A stretch of 64,000 nucleotides of DNA, from positions 1,521,001 through 1,585,000 of the forward strand of contig CP053680.1 of NCBI GenBank assembly GCA_019623805.1, given 5' to 3'. Below the pieces are notes generated by a model. It did no database searches. It had not been told where the DNA came from and was given only the letters and a program-made list of their open reading frames with translations. Numbering within the stretch: the stretch's first letter is position 1; every line of letters begins with the position of its first letter. A program made the translations under genes and the position numbers. Below are positions 40,813-49,422 of this stretch, piece after piece. This DNA comes from Gammaproteobacteria bacterium (ex Lamellibrachia satsuma). Lineage in GTDB: Bacteria > Pseudomonadota > Gammaproteobacteria > Chromatiales > Chromatiaceae.

Positions 40813-41594
40813 CAGGTCTCACCCAGTACTGCTTCAAGTGCGGCTACATTGGAGCGAAGATGTGCCGGATTGATAGTGCCGGCAATCATACTGCTCACCC
40901 CGGGCTGAGAGAAGATGAACGCCATGGAACGAGACACACCTTCCGCCCCTTTAACGTGACCACTCATCAGCCCCTTCTTCACCAACACGCCTTTGTTGGC
41001 CTTGGCCGCTGCTTCCAGCACCGGCAACTCGTCATTGTAATCCGGGTTGCAGGTGGCCATCACCAGATCGCACTCCTGCACCACCAGCAGTCCCCCCTCC
41101 ACCGTCTTGCTCGACATACCGATGGCACGCACCAGCCCCCGGCGCTGAAGATCACGCAGGGTCTCCAGCACATCCTCCTGCCGCAGTATCTCCAGATCAC
41201 CGCCGTGGGAGTGGATCAGCACCACATCCAGATAATCCGTCCGCAGAGACCGCAGGCTCTGTTCGATACTCTCGCGGGTGGCGCGGGCGGAAAAATCAAA
41301 ACTGGAATGACCTTTTTCAAAAGTCTCGCCGACCTTGGTCACAATGACCCATTCATCCCTCAATCCCGGCAGCAGCCGCCCCAATCGTTGTTCACTATTG
41401 CCATAGGCGGGGGCGGTATCTATCAGGTTGATACCAAGTTCATGGCTTAGAGCGAGAAGGTCCCGCACCGCATTGTCGTCCGGAATCTCGAATGAACTGG
41501 GGTACTTGACCTGCTCGTTGCGGCCAAATTTCACCGTTCCCAAGCCGAGTGGACTGACCTGGATACCGGTACTGCCGAGGGGCCTCAAAACCAT
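40812..41594 (-). CDS. Aldo/keto reductase
   Basis: A 260-residue NAD(P)H-dependent aldo/keto reductase with the family features GLGTVKFGRN, DTAPAYGNSEQRLG (catalytic Asp/Tyr), VTKVGE, VLIHSHGGD and MIAGTINPAHL. The start MVLRPLGSTGIQVSP is the conserved N-terminus. It overlaps the FAD oxidoreductase gene by ten bases and waaA by one. Substrate is unknown. Its place in a lipopolysaccharide operon may be incidental. Confidence 0.92.
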   Translation of the reverse strand: MVLRPLGSTGIQVSPLGLGTVKFGRNEQVKYPSSFEIPDDNAVRDLLALSHELGINLIDTAPAYGNSEQRLGRLLPGLRDEWVIVTKVGETFEKGHSSFDFSARATRESIEQSLRSLRTDYLDVVLIHSHGGDLEILRQEDVLETLRDLQRRGLVRAIGMSSKTVEGGLLVVQECDLVMATCNPDYNDELPVLEAAAKANKGVLVKKGLMSGHVKGAEGVSRSMAFIFSQPGVSSMIAGTINPAHLRSNVAALEAVLGET

Positions 41595-42775
41595 TGTCGT
41601 TCCTGCTCCCAAGGCAACCTTGTCACCGGCGGCCGGGGCCAGCCTTCGGGAATCTTCAGTTCGCCCTTTGAAGGGGATATCCCATCCTGTTGCATTCGGT
41701 CGATAACCTGCTGCGCCAGACGCGGGGCAAACGCCAGCTTGGTCGGCCAGGCCACCATCACATCCTGCAGCTGTTCGAGAAAACTGCTGTCCGGCCGTTT
41801 GCCGCCTGGCTGGCGAGGCTCCGCCCGATCAACCTCTAGTGTCGACCATTCGACGGCAGAGAGATCCACCCAGGGCATCAGTGCCTGTAACTCACGTTTT
41901 GCGGCACTAACCTGTGCCTGCGCGGAACGTTCCACCCCCTCTTCTGCAATATCTCCCCCCAGGTACCAGACGTGATCACCGCCCGCCAGCGGATAGCTGG
42001 TGATGGTAAGGCGCGGGTTGGCACCGGCCCCGAGGCAGTGAGCGAAAAGCGGCGGCAGGTTCCCCCGCAACATCACCATCCGTAGTGGCCGGCGCTGCAT
42101 GGCAGGCTGCTCCAATCCCAACTCCCGCAGGAGCGCTTCATTCCCGGCACCTGCTGCCAGCAGCGTTCTGCGGCTCCTGATCTGCAGCTTTTCACCCTTG
42201 TCTCCCAACAGCACCCGTTGATTGGCCACATCGAATTTGATGCCATCAGGCCAGTCGATCTGTAGCGTATATCTGCCATACTGACGAAACAGTTCCTTCA
42301 CCAGCGAGGCTACATCCAACACCGGCTCCTCCAGCCGATAGACATGGCCTTTGAAGGCCGTATCCTGAAACAGTCTTGGACGGTTTTCCCCTTCGACCTC
42401 ACCAATACGACTCTGCATCACCTTGCCGGCAAAGAAGCCGGCCATGCGGGAGACCAGCCCTGTGGTGGACCAGAGATACTGGTGATCAGAGAGGATACGC
42501 ACTGCCGAAAGGTCGAGTTCCCCATGACCCGCCAGTGCGTCACGCCAGATACCGGGCATCGCCCGGATCGCCTGGGATGATCCGGTCAGCTTGCCGGTCA
42601 GGGCATACTTGGTGCCGCCGTGAATGATGCCTTGGGAGGCTGGCGTCTGAACCCCGCCGATGCAGCCGGATTCAAGCAGCAGGCAGCGGTAGCCCGCCTG
42701 GTGCAGACGGCCCAGGATCCAGAGTCCGGCGATACCGCCGCCGAAGATTATTATGTCGGTTTCGAGGGTTTTCAT
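41585..42775 (-). CDS. FAD-dependent oxidoreductase
   Basis: A 396-residue DadA/GlpO-like flavoprotein. The dinucleotide fold is at the N-terminus (IIIFGGGIAGLWILGRLHQAGY), ESGCIGG follows, then SQGIIHGGTKYALTG, and LLAAGAGNEALLREL marks the second Rossmann strand. It starts at MKTLETD, since the upstream ten codons have no ribosome-binding site. The amine or hydroxy-acid substrate is not identifiable. It begins the oxidoreductase-aldo/keto reductase-waaA operon, 39 bases after hldE. Confidence 0.88.
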   Translation of the reverse strand: MKTLETDIIIFGGGIAGLWILGRLHQAGYRCLLLESGCIGGVQTPASQGIIHGGTKYALTGKLTGSSQAIRAMPGIWRDALAGHGELDLSAVRILSDHQYLWSTTGLVSRMAGFFAGKVMQSRIGEVEGENRPRLFQDTAFKGHVYRLEEPVLDVASLVKELFRQYGRYTLQIDWPDGIKFDVANQRVLLGDKGEKLQIRSRRTLLAAGAGNEALLRELGLEQPAMQRRPLRMVMLRGNLPPLFAHCLGAGANPRLTITSYPLAGGDHVWYLGGDIAEEGVERSAQAQVSAAKRELQALMPWVDLSAVEWSTLEVDRAEPRQPGGKRPDSSFLEQLQDVMVAWPTKLAFAPRLAQQVIDRMQQDGISPSKGELKIPEGWPRPPVTRLPWEQERQWF

Positions 42776-42814
42776 TGGTCGTTTGTTTATGCCGCTGCAT
42801 GGCAACGCAAAACC

Positions 42815-44239
42815 CTACTGCTGCCGAATCGACTCCACAATCTTCGTCGTCGAAATCCCATCCACATAGGTCAAGACTCTTACCTCGCCACCCGCCTCGC
42901 GGGTACAGGCCGCACCAGGAATCTTATCCGGATCATTGTCCCCGCCTTTCGCCAGAAAATCGGGCTTCAGACGACAGATGAGCCGCTCCGGTGTCTCTTC
43001 ACTAAAGGGCACCACCCAGTCGACACAAGCGAGCGCCGCCAACACATGCATACGATGATCCAACCCGTTGACCGGCCTGCCGTCACCTTTCAACTGACGC
43101 ACAGTTTCATCCACATTTACCGCAACCACAAGGCGGTCTCCAAGACGGCTCGCCTCTTCCAGATAGGTGACATGGCCCGGATGCAGAATATCGAAACAGC
43201 CGTTGGTGACGACGATCTGCTCTCCCTGCATGCGGGCGATACGCATCAACCGCACCAATTGATCTTCACCCACCACACCGCGATGGGTGACGTGGTGCTC
43301 CATCAGGGCCATCTTCAGCTCATCTTCGGTAACCGAAGCGGTACCCAGCTTTCCAACCACCACACCGGCAGCCACATTGGATAGATGCGTTGCAGTGTCG
43401 AGGGCAAGTCCGGCCGCCATGCCTGCCGCCAGCACTGAGATGACTGTGTCACCGGCGCCGGTCACATCGAAAACCTCACGGGCGTGGGTCGGCATGTGGC
43501 GCGGCTCCAACCCCTGCTGCAACAGGGTCATGCCCTGCTCGCCACGGGTAATCAACAGTGCATCGAGTTCATAGCGTTGCAGCAGATCATGACCACGCGC
43601 TACCAGTTCATCCTGATCCTCGCACTTGCCCACCACGGCTTCAAATTCGGAGAGATTCGGCGTGACCAGAGCCGCGCCGCGATAGAGCTCATAATCCTCT
43701 TTTTTTGGATCGACCAACACCGGCTTTCCGGCTTCCCTTGCCAGCGCTATCAATTCACGAATATTGTGTAGTGTCCCTTTGTTGTAGTCGGAGAGCACGA
43801 GCAGATCAACGCCAGCAATCAGTCGGCGACAGCTCTCCAGCAGCACCTCGCTGCCGGTTGCTGGAAAGCCATCTTCAAAATCGAGCCGGATGAGTTGCTG
43901 ATGCCGACTGATCACCCGCAGTTTGGTGATCGTCGGAAACCCATCTAAAGGTTCAAAACAGCAGGTAACACCGGCAGCATCGAGGATATCCGTCAACGCT
44001 CGCCCCGGTTCGTCGTCTCCGATCAACCCGGCCAGCACTGCACTCCCGCCCAAAGCTGCGATATTGAGCGCCACATTGCCGGCACCACCTGGGCGCTGTT
44101 CCTCTTCACCGACACGCACCACAGGGACAGGCGCTTCGGGTGAGATACGGGCAGTATCGCCGTGCCAGTAGCGGTCGAGCATCACGTCCCCCACCACCAG
44201 AATACGGGCCTGATCAAACGCTGGAATATCTATGGACAT
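42815..44239 (-). CDS. hldE: Bifunctional heptose kinase / adenylyltransferase
   Basis: A 474-residue HldE (E. coli 477), making ADP-heptose for the inner-core lipopolysaccharide. The N-terminal PfkB-type kinase domain shows GDVMLDRYWHGDTARISPEAP, RPGGAGNVALN and the DVTGAGDTV catalytic motif. The C-terminal nucleotidyltransferase has VVTNGCFDILHPGHVTYL and LKPDFLAKGGD. The start MSIDIPAFDQARILVV matches the family. It is divergent from msbA, so it is the first gene of this minus-strand cluster. Confidence 0.97.
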   Translation of the reverse strand: MSIDIPAFDQARILVVGDVMLDRYWHGDTARISPEAPVPVVRVGEEEQRPGGAGNVALNIAALGGSAVLAGLIGDDEPGRALTDILDAAGVTCCFEPLDGFPTITKLRVISRHQQLIRLDFEDGFPATGSEVLLESCRRLIAGVDLLVLSDYNKGTLHNIRELIALAREAGKPVLVDPKKEDYELYRGAALVTPNLSEFEAVVGKCEDQDELVARGHDLLQRYELDALLITRGEQGMTLLQQGLEPRHMPTHAREVFDVTGAGDTVISVLAAGMAAGLALDTATHLSNVAAGVVVGKLGTASVTEDELKMALMEHHVTHRGVVGEDQLVRLMRIARMQGEQIVVTNGCFDILHPGHVTYLEEASRLGDRLVVAVNVDETVRQLKGDGRPVNGLDHRMHVLAALACVDWVVPFSEETPERLICRLKPDFLAKGGDNDPDKIPGAACTREAGGEVRVLTYVDGISTTKIVESIRQQ

Positions 44240-44399
44240 GGGGCTGAAACCGAGTTGAGTAAACAGGCGCATCATAACATAGCAGTATCGCCGTTCTGGC
44301 GATTAACCGGTCCGGCGGGTAAAATCAGCCACTTACCAACCATACCTTTTTTCATATCGTCCGCAGAAGGTTCTCCTGCGGCTGTTTTCAGGAGACCCG

Positions 44400-46145
44400 A
44401 TGACCGGCAACAAGCTCTATTTCAGGCTGTTGAGCTATGTGAAGCCCTACCGCCGGATCTTCGTCCTGGCCATCTTCTTCACTATTCTGCTGGCACTCAC
44501 TGAGCCGCTGCTGCCGGCACTGCTGAAACCCTTGCTCGACGGCAGTTTCGTGGAGAAGGATCTGGATACCATCAAGCTGATGCCTTTCGCCTTAATCGGC
44601 CTGTTTGTGGTGCGCGGCTTCACCTCTTATGCCAGCACCATGGCCATGACTGCGGTCTCCACCCGGGTCGTCATGGATCTGCGCAACGAAATGTTCCGCA
44701 AACTGTTGGTACTGCCCAACCGTTACTACGACAACAACCCCACCGGCGTTGTGTTGTCGAAGGTTACCTATAACGTGGAGCAGGTCGCCGCCGCCTCCAC
44801 CGAAGTGCTGGTGGTACTGGTGCGGGATTCGGTGTCTATCCTTGGACTGCTGGGGCTGATGCTCTACCTGAATTGGCAACTGACACTATTCGTCTCCGTG
44901 CTGGTGCCGATCATCGCACTGATTGTGAAATTTATCGGCAAACGCATACGCGATATCAACCGCTCGATTCAGCAGACGATGGGGGAGATGACCCATGTCT
45001 TGGAAGAGGCGATACAGGGCAACAAGGTGGTAAGACTTTTTGGCGGCCAAATCTATGAGTACGACCGTTTCCAACAGATCAGCAACTGGCTACGGCGCTA
45101 TAACGTGAAACACCAGGCCACTGCCGCCCTCAGCTCGCCAGTGGGGCAGTTCATTCTGGTACTGGGTCTGGCTGCGGTAGTATATTTTGCAGCCCTGCAA
45201 TCCCTGGATGATAAGGTCACCGTTGGATCTTTCGTCTCCTTTATCGCAGCAATGGCAATGTTGCTCTCTCCACTGAAAAAACTCATCGGCATCAACAGCG
45301 TTCTTCAACGGGGACTGGCTGCTGCGGAAAGCATGTTCGAGTTGGTGGATGAAATACCCGAAGAGGACAAAGGCACGACCAAGGTCAAACAACTTAGCGG
45401 CAGAGTTGACTTCGACCACGTCACCTTCACTTACGGGGGCAGTGACCGAAAGGCCCTGGACGACATCGGCCTGACCATCGAACCTGGAGAGAACATCGCC
45501 CTGGTCGGCCCATCAGGGGGAGGCAAGAGCACCCTGGCAAACCTGATTCCCCGTTTCTATCATCTCGACAGAGGCCGCATCCTTTTGGACGGAGAGGATA
45601 TACAGGAGGTCACCCTTGCTTCCCTGCGCAGCAACATCGCCCTGGTCAGTCAGGATGTCACCCTGTTCAACGACACCGTTGAGGCGAACATCGCCTATGG
45701 CGAGATGCGCGGTACCGATCGGGAATCGGTGGTTAGCGCAGCGACCAACGCCCACGCCATCGAGTTCATTGAGGAGATGCCCCAGGGACTCGACACCCTG
45801 ATCGGCGAAAACGGTGTACGTCTTTCAGGGGGACAGCGCCAGCGACTGGCCATCGCCCGGGCTTTGCTCAAGGACGCCCCTATCCTGATCCTCGATGAAG
45901 CAACCTCAGCCCTGGACAATGAATCGGAGCGGTTCATTCAGGAGGCACTTGCCACCCTTACCCGCAACCGCACCACGCTGATCATCGCCCATCGTCTCTC
46001 TACCATCGAACACGCCGACCGAATCCTGGTGCTTAGCGAGGGACGCATCGTAGAGTCAGGAACCCACCAGGAACTGATGGCGATGGGAGGAACCTATAAA
46101 AAGCTCTACGACACACAGTTCTCCATTGCCGGCGGTACTTTCTGA
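44400..46145 (+). CDS. msbA: Lipid A export ATP-binding/permease MsbA
   Basis: A 581-residue ABC half-transporter that flips lipid A across the inner membrane as a homodimer. About six membrane segments fill residues 20-310. The nucleotide-binding domain has Walker A GPSGGGKSTL, Q-loop LVSQDVTLF, signature LSGGQRQRLAIARAL, Walker B ILILDEATSALD and switch histidine IIAHRLS. It sits opposite hldE and is complete. With waaA and hldE it forms an envelope-assembly neighbourhood. Confidence 0.95.
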   Translation: MTGNKLYFRLLSYVKPYRRIFVLAIFFTILLALTEPLLPALLKPLLDGSFVEKDLDTIKLMPFALIGLFVVRGFTSYASTMAMTAVSTRVVMDLRNEMFRKLLVLPNRYYDNNPTGVVLSKVTYNVEQVAAASTEVLVVLVRDSVSILGLLGLMLYLNWQLTLFVSVLVPIIALIVKFIGKRIRDINRSIQQTMGEMTHVLEEAIQGNKVVRLFGGQIYEYDRFQQISNWLRRYNVKHQATAALSSPVGQFILVLGLAAVVYFAALQSLDDKVTVGSFVSFIAAMAMLLSPLKKLIGINSVLQRGLAAAESMFELVDEIPEEDKGTTKVKQLSGRVDFDHVTFTYGGSDRKALDDIGLTIEPGENIALVGPSGGGKSTLANLIPRFYHLDRGRILLDGEDIQEVTLASLRSNIALVSQDVTLFNDTVEANIAYGEMRGTDRESVVSAATNAHAIEFIEEMPQGLDTLIGENGVRLSGGQRQRLAIARALLKDAPILILDEATSALDNESERFIQEALATLTRNRTTLIIAHRLSTIEHADRILVLSEGRIVESGTHQELMAMGGTYKKLYDTQFSIAGGTF

Positions 46146-46242
46146 GCAGTACCGTACACTATCGAGAAAAAGACGACTCAGGTCGACTGACCCACGACTA
46201 AATTTTTGCCTATAGTTTCAGATTATTCCTACAAGGGGCGCA

Positions 46243-46436
46243 GATTTTCCTGATAGGTGTTCCCAGTCCCCGGTAGTATATTAATTCCCAACAAGGACGA
46301 CCGATGAACTTCGGAGGGGGCATGGAAGTCCCGCCTTGTTTTAAGGTTACAGACAGGGATGTGATCTGTGATCAGGCACAAAGGAAGGTGTCGACCTCGA
46401 AAGCCCGCTCCAGGGATTGGTGCGGGCTTTCTTCTT
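46243..46436 (+). ncRNA. Candidate 6S-like small RNA
   Basis: A non-coding transcript of about 194 bases can be drawn from near 46243 to an intrinsic terminator at 46399-46436. Resemblances to 6S RNA in order are CCTGATAGGTGTTC, CCAGTCCCC, GTATATTAATTCCCAACAAGG, GGGGGCATGGAAGTCCCG, a CCTT...AAGG mini-hairpin directly followed by TTACAG, and closing-stem complements CCTGAT...ATCAGG. A weak promoter (TTGCCT / TACAAG) precedes it. Identification is by eye and the covariance has not been tested. Confidence 0.4.
46399..46436 (+). terminator. Intrinsic terminator
   Basis: GAAAGCCCGC, 13-base loop, GCGGGCTTTC then TTCTT: a perfect 10-bp stem on the plus strand. Confidence 0.8.
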
Positions 46437-46498
46437 ATATAATCCATGAACGCGCAGAGATGCATAAACAGCCCTGCATCGGAGAATAAGAGCAAAAT

Positions 46499-46545
46499 TT
46501 GGAGCCGGCGAGAGGAGTCGAACCCCCGACAAGCTGATTACAAGT
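46499..46545. repeat. Attachment site copy, distal end of island (attL)
   Basis: 47 bases identical to 57121-57167, covering the 3' half of tRNA-Thr from CCA to the anticodon loop. Identity stops abruptly at 46546, marking the island boundary. Confidence 0.93.
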
Positions 46546-46664
46546 TATTTTACCCACCTGTTTGAAGAATTTTGACCTTCTTTTAAATTCTTTTAAACCC
46601 GTTGTTTTTACTTGCTATTTTCTTTGATTACACTTTAGACTCTCCTCAGTAACTTGATACGGAG

Positions 46665-46683
46665 CGTCTACATTGTGTCTACA
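46665..46683. repeat. Arm-type repeat, left copy
   Basis: CGTCTACATTGTGTCTACA, containing two GTCTACA units, overlaps the integrase start codon. An 18/19 match in the same orientation lies at 57057-57075, near the other end of the island. Confidence 0.6.
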
Positions 46684-47943
46684 TTTTTAACCAATCAGCC
46701 GATCAAACTGACCAAACGGGTGGTCGACAGCGCCATCCCACCTAAGGGTAAAAAACAGATTTTTCTGCGGGACAGTGTATTGTCAGGTTTTGGCCTGCGC
46801 ATCACCGATCGGGGCACCAAATCCTTCATCGTGGAAAAGCGGGTGGAGGGCAAGGTCCGCCGACAGACCTTGGGGCGCTTTGGTGAACTCACGGTCGAGC
46901 AGGCCCGTCAGGAGGCACAAAAGACCCTAGGCAAGATCGCCATGGGCATCAATCCAGCGGCGGAGCGTAAATCCCGTCAGGCACGGGCCATTACCCTGGC
47001 CCAGACCTTTGCGGACTTTAAAAAGGCCCGTAAGCAGCTCAGTCCAAACACCCTCAAGGACTACACTTACCACTTGGAGCACCATTTGGGTGACTGGCTC
47101 AACAAACCGATTACCGTCATCACAAAGCATATGGTGACCCGACGCCATCGGGAAATTGGTGAGCGCGGGGCTAAAGCCCAAGCCAATGCCGTCTTCCGCA
47201 CCCTGAAATCAGTGCTCAATTTCGCCAAGCACCACTACGATGATGGGCAGGGTCTCTCTATCCTCCCTTATAACCCCGTGGAAATCCTCAACCACACACG
47301 TGCCTGGTATCGGGTGGAACGGCGCAAAACAGTCATCAAGGTCCACGAATTACCCGCCTGGTATCAAGCGGTAAAATCTCTTCGCACACCGGAAAAGCCC
47401 ACCAGCGCCTTTGTAGTCGCCGATTTTCTGGAAATGGCGCTCTTCACCGGCCTGCGCTTTAGTGAGACCATCAAATTGCGCTGGTCTGATGTAGATCTGC
47501 TTGAGCGAACCTTGGTGATACCCGACCCCAAAAATCATCACTCTTTCACCCTGCCTCTATCCGATCATGTCTTAATGATCTTGCAGGCGCGGCAACTTAT
47601 GGCCGTAAATGACTATGTTTTTCCGGGCAGGGACGGAAAAAGCCATATGGTGGAACCCCGGCGGCAGATGAATCATGTCATCAAAGAATCTGGCATCCAG
47701 TTCAATATCCACGATCTGCGGCGTACCTATGCTACCGTCCTCGATATGATGGATTTTTCCCGCACCACAATTAAGCGCCTGCTTAACCACCGGTCGGGGT
47801 ACGATGTGACCGACGGCTATATCATCACCGATGTAGAACGTTTTCGGGGACCTGTTCAACAGGTGTCGGATTTTCTGAAGGAAGCCATTGGACAGACCAA
47901 TCCGGCAACTATCATACCGATGCAACAACGTAAGCATTTATAG
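46675..47943 (+). CDS. Tyrosine site-specific integrase
   Basis: A 422-residue integrase of the P4/DUF4102 type. The N-terminal arm-binding domain begins KLTKRVVDSAIPPKGKKQIFLRD. The core-binding SAM-like region follows. The catalytic residues are Arg in FTGLRFSETIKL, H-x2-R in HDLRRTYAT, and the Tyr in GYDVTDGYIITD. GTG at 46675 is chosen with GGAG ten bases upstream. It lies next to the distal att copy rather than the tRNA and should catalyse recombination between the 47-bp repeats. Confidence 0.93.
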   Translation: MSTFLTNQPIKLTKRVVDSAIPPKGKKQIFLRDSVLSGFGLRITDRGTKSFIVEKRVEGKVRRQTLGRFGELTVEQARQEAQKTLGKIAMGINPAAERKSRQARAITLAQTFADFKKARKQLSPNTLKDYTYHLEHHLGDWLNKPITVITKHMVTRRHREIGERGAKAQANAVFRTLKSVLNFAKHHYDDGQGLSILPYNPVEILNHTRAWYRVERRKTVIKVHELPAWYQAVKSLRTPEKPTSAFVVADFLEMALFTGLRFSETIKLRWSDVDLLERTLVIPDPKNHHSFTLPLSDHVLMILQARQLMAVNDYVFPGRDGKSHMVEPRRQMNHVIKESGIQFNIHDLRRTYATVLDMMDFSRTTIKRLLNHRSGYDVTDGYIITDVERFRGPVQQVSDFLKEAIGQTNPATIIPMQQRKHL

Positions 47944-48114
47944 AGTGCCTACGTTACGGATACGTTACTTTTAGTGATCAAATACCAACAATAAGGGGCA
48001 TTGCAGGGGTGCGAAATGTTGTGCCAATTACAAATGCTAAGCGATAGGTGTTCAATCCCCAGTTTGGAAACGTTAGCTCTCTGATTCAACGTATGTATAC
48101 GTAAGGTATTGTTC

Positions 48115-49089
48115 ATGGAAAGTAACCAACTACTCAGCCCGTTTGAGATTTTTGATCCACTAAACGGACAGCCACAACAACATTACAATATTCGATCAGA
48201 TACCCTGGCCAATCGAGCACGGCGCATCCTGAAAGGCCGTACACGCGAAGAGATCATATTCATGGTCGATTCCATCAATTTCATGTTCGCAAAACCCACC
48301 TTACTCCAATCCTATATTGAGGAAATGAAGCAGGAACACAGAGAGAAACGTGGTGATGCACCGGGACTGGAAGGCGTCATGCTGGAGCATGATTTTGAAT
48401 GGGACGCTAAAGAAGCAGAACTTGGAGAGAAAGCAGGTCTGCCTTCCTTTCAGCACCAATCTAATACTGAACACGCTTGGTCTACACCAGGTTATACCCT
48501 GTTACGGTTGATGAATGATTTTGAAATCAGTGGCCAAAGTGAGATACCCAATGCTAAATGGTCAGAATATTTTTCCGCACTGGCCCTCGCACTCATTGGT
48601 GAAGCACAATTAGCGACAAAGTGGAGCTATCAGATTGAGGAACAAGATGCAGGCATTCGGGAATTGTCGACCTGCTGCCATATTGGGGATTACATCATAG
48701 ATGCAACTGAGGCATTAGGCATTGCGCAATTACTTCAGGAGCGGGAACTCAGCGCTCAAATACCTGATGAGGTTACAAAAGAAAAAATCCACTTAAACAA
48801 TAAAAAAGCAGCTATTCATAAAAACAAAGATACCAATAAGATTAAGCGGGATTTTATTCGATGGTGTCAGGAAAGCTATATTCCTGCACTCAACCACGGA
48901 GAACGATTTAACCAGACACATGCCGCTAATGAATATTATGCTGAATTTCTTGAAGAAGATGCTCCAGATCCTGCAAAAGATTTCGAAGGTGCATGGAAAC
49001 ACAAGGAAAACAAAATCAGAATGCTGCTAAAAGGCTGGAGACAGTTCAAAAAAACTGGAGAGCTACCCGCAATACCAGAAAATCTATAG
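48115..49089 (+). CDS. Hypothetical island protein
   Basis: A 324-residue protein I do not recognise. It begins MESNQLLSPFEIFDPLNGQPQQHYN, is largely helical, acidic in the middle and Lys/Asn-rich in the last 100 residues, with no membrane segment or signal peptide. AAGG lies eight bases before the ATG. Composition is more AT-rich than the core genes, consistent with import. Position between the integrase and the rep module suggests an element-maintenance role, which is inference. Confidence 0.75.
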   Translation: MESNQLLSPFEIFDPLNGQPQQHYNIRSDTLANRARRILKGRTREEIIFMVDSINFMFAKPTLLQSYIEEMKQEHREKRGDAPGLEGVMLEHDFEWDAKEAELGEKAGLPSFQHQSNTEHAWSTPGYTLLRLMNDFEISGQSEIPNAKWSEYFSALALALIGEAQLATKWSYQIEEQDAGIRELSTCCHIGDYIIDATEALGIAQLLQERELSAQIPDEVTKEKIHLNNKKAAIHKNKDTNKIKRDFIRWCQESYIPALNHGERFNQTHAANEYYAEFLEEDAPDPAKDFEGAWKHKENKIRMLLKGWRQFKKTGELPAIPENL

Positions 49090-49215
49090 TCTGAATAGTA
49101 CCTCTGCGCGCAGAGGTACTACACCAGCACGTAGCGGTACGGCAGCTGCGTGCTCACGCTCTATTTATTCCACTCAATAGCTACCAGAGTTACCCCCAGT
49201 TTATTGGAGGTAACT

Positions 49216-49422
49216 ATGTCACAGCAATTACTCAACACCGCAAGCGCGGCCAGCTTTCTTGGCGTCAGCAAAGCATTTTTAGAACGAGATCGATGGGCAG
49301 GAGCGCGGATTCCGTTTGTCCGGGTAGGCGCACGGGCAGTCCGCTATCGTCAGGCAGACCTCGATGCCTATATAGAGGCTCAGATTCGCCACTCCACTTC
49401 CGACCACCGGGGGCGGTCGTGA
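49216..49422 (+). CDS. AlpA-type helix-turn-helix regulator/excisionase
   Basis: A 68-residue small winged-helix/HTH protein. The order LLNTASAASFLGVSKAFLERDRWAG followed by IPFVRVGARAVRYRQADLDAYIEA is the AlpA/MerR-like excisionase pattern. GGAGGT lies seven bases before the ATG. Its TGA overlaps the GTG start of the rep gene (GTGA), so the two are translationally coupled. It may act as excisionase or as regulator of replication. Confidence 0.85.
   Translation: MSQQLLNTASAASFLGVSKAFLERDRWAGARIPFVRVGARAVRYRQADLDAYIEAQIRHSTSDHRGRS

Larger units (their letters stand above)
46146..46498. other. Non-coding stretch between msbA and the island
   Basis: No protein gene is supported. The stretch holds the candidate small RNA and terminator described below. 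Confidence 0.5.
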
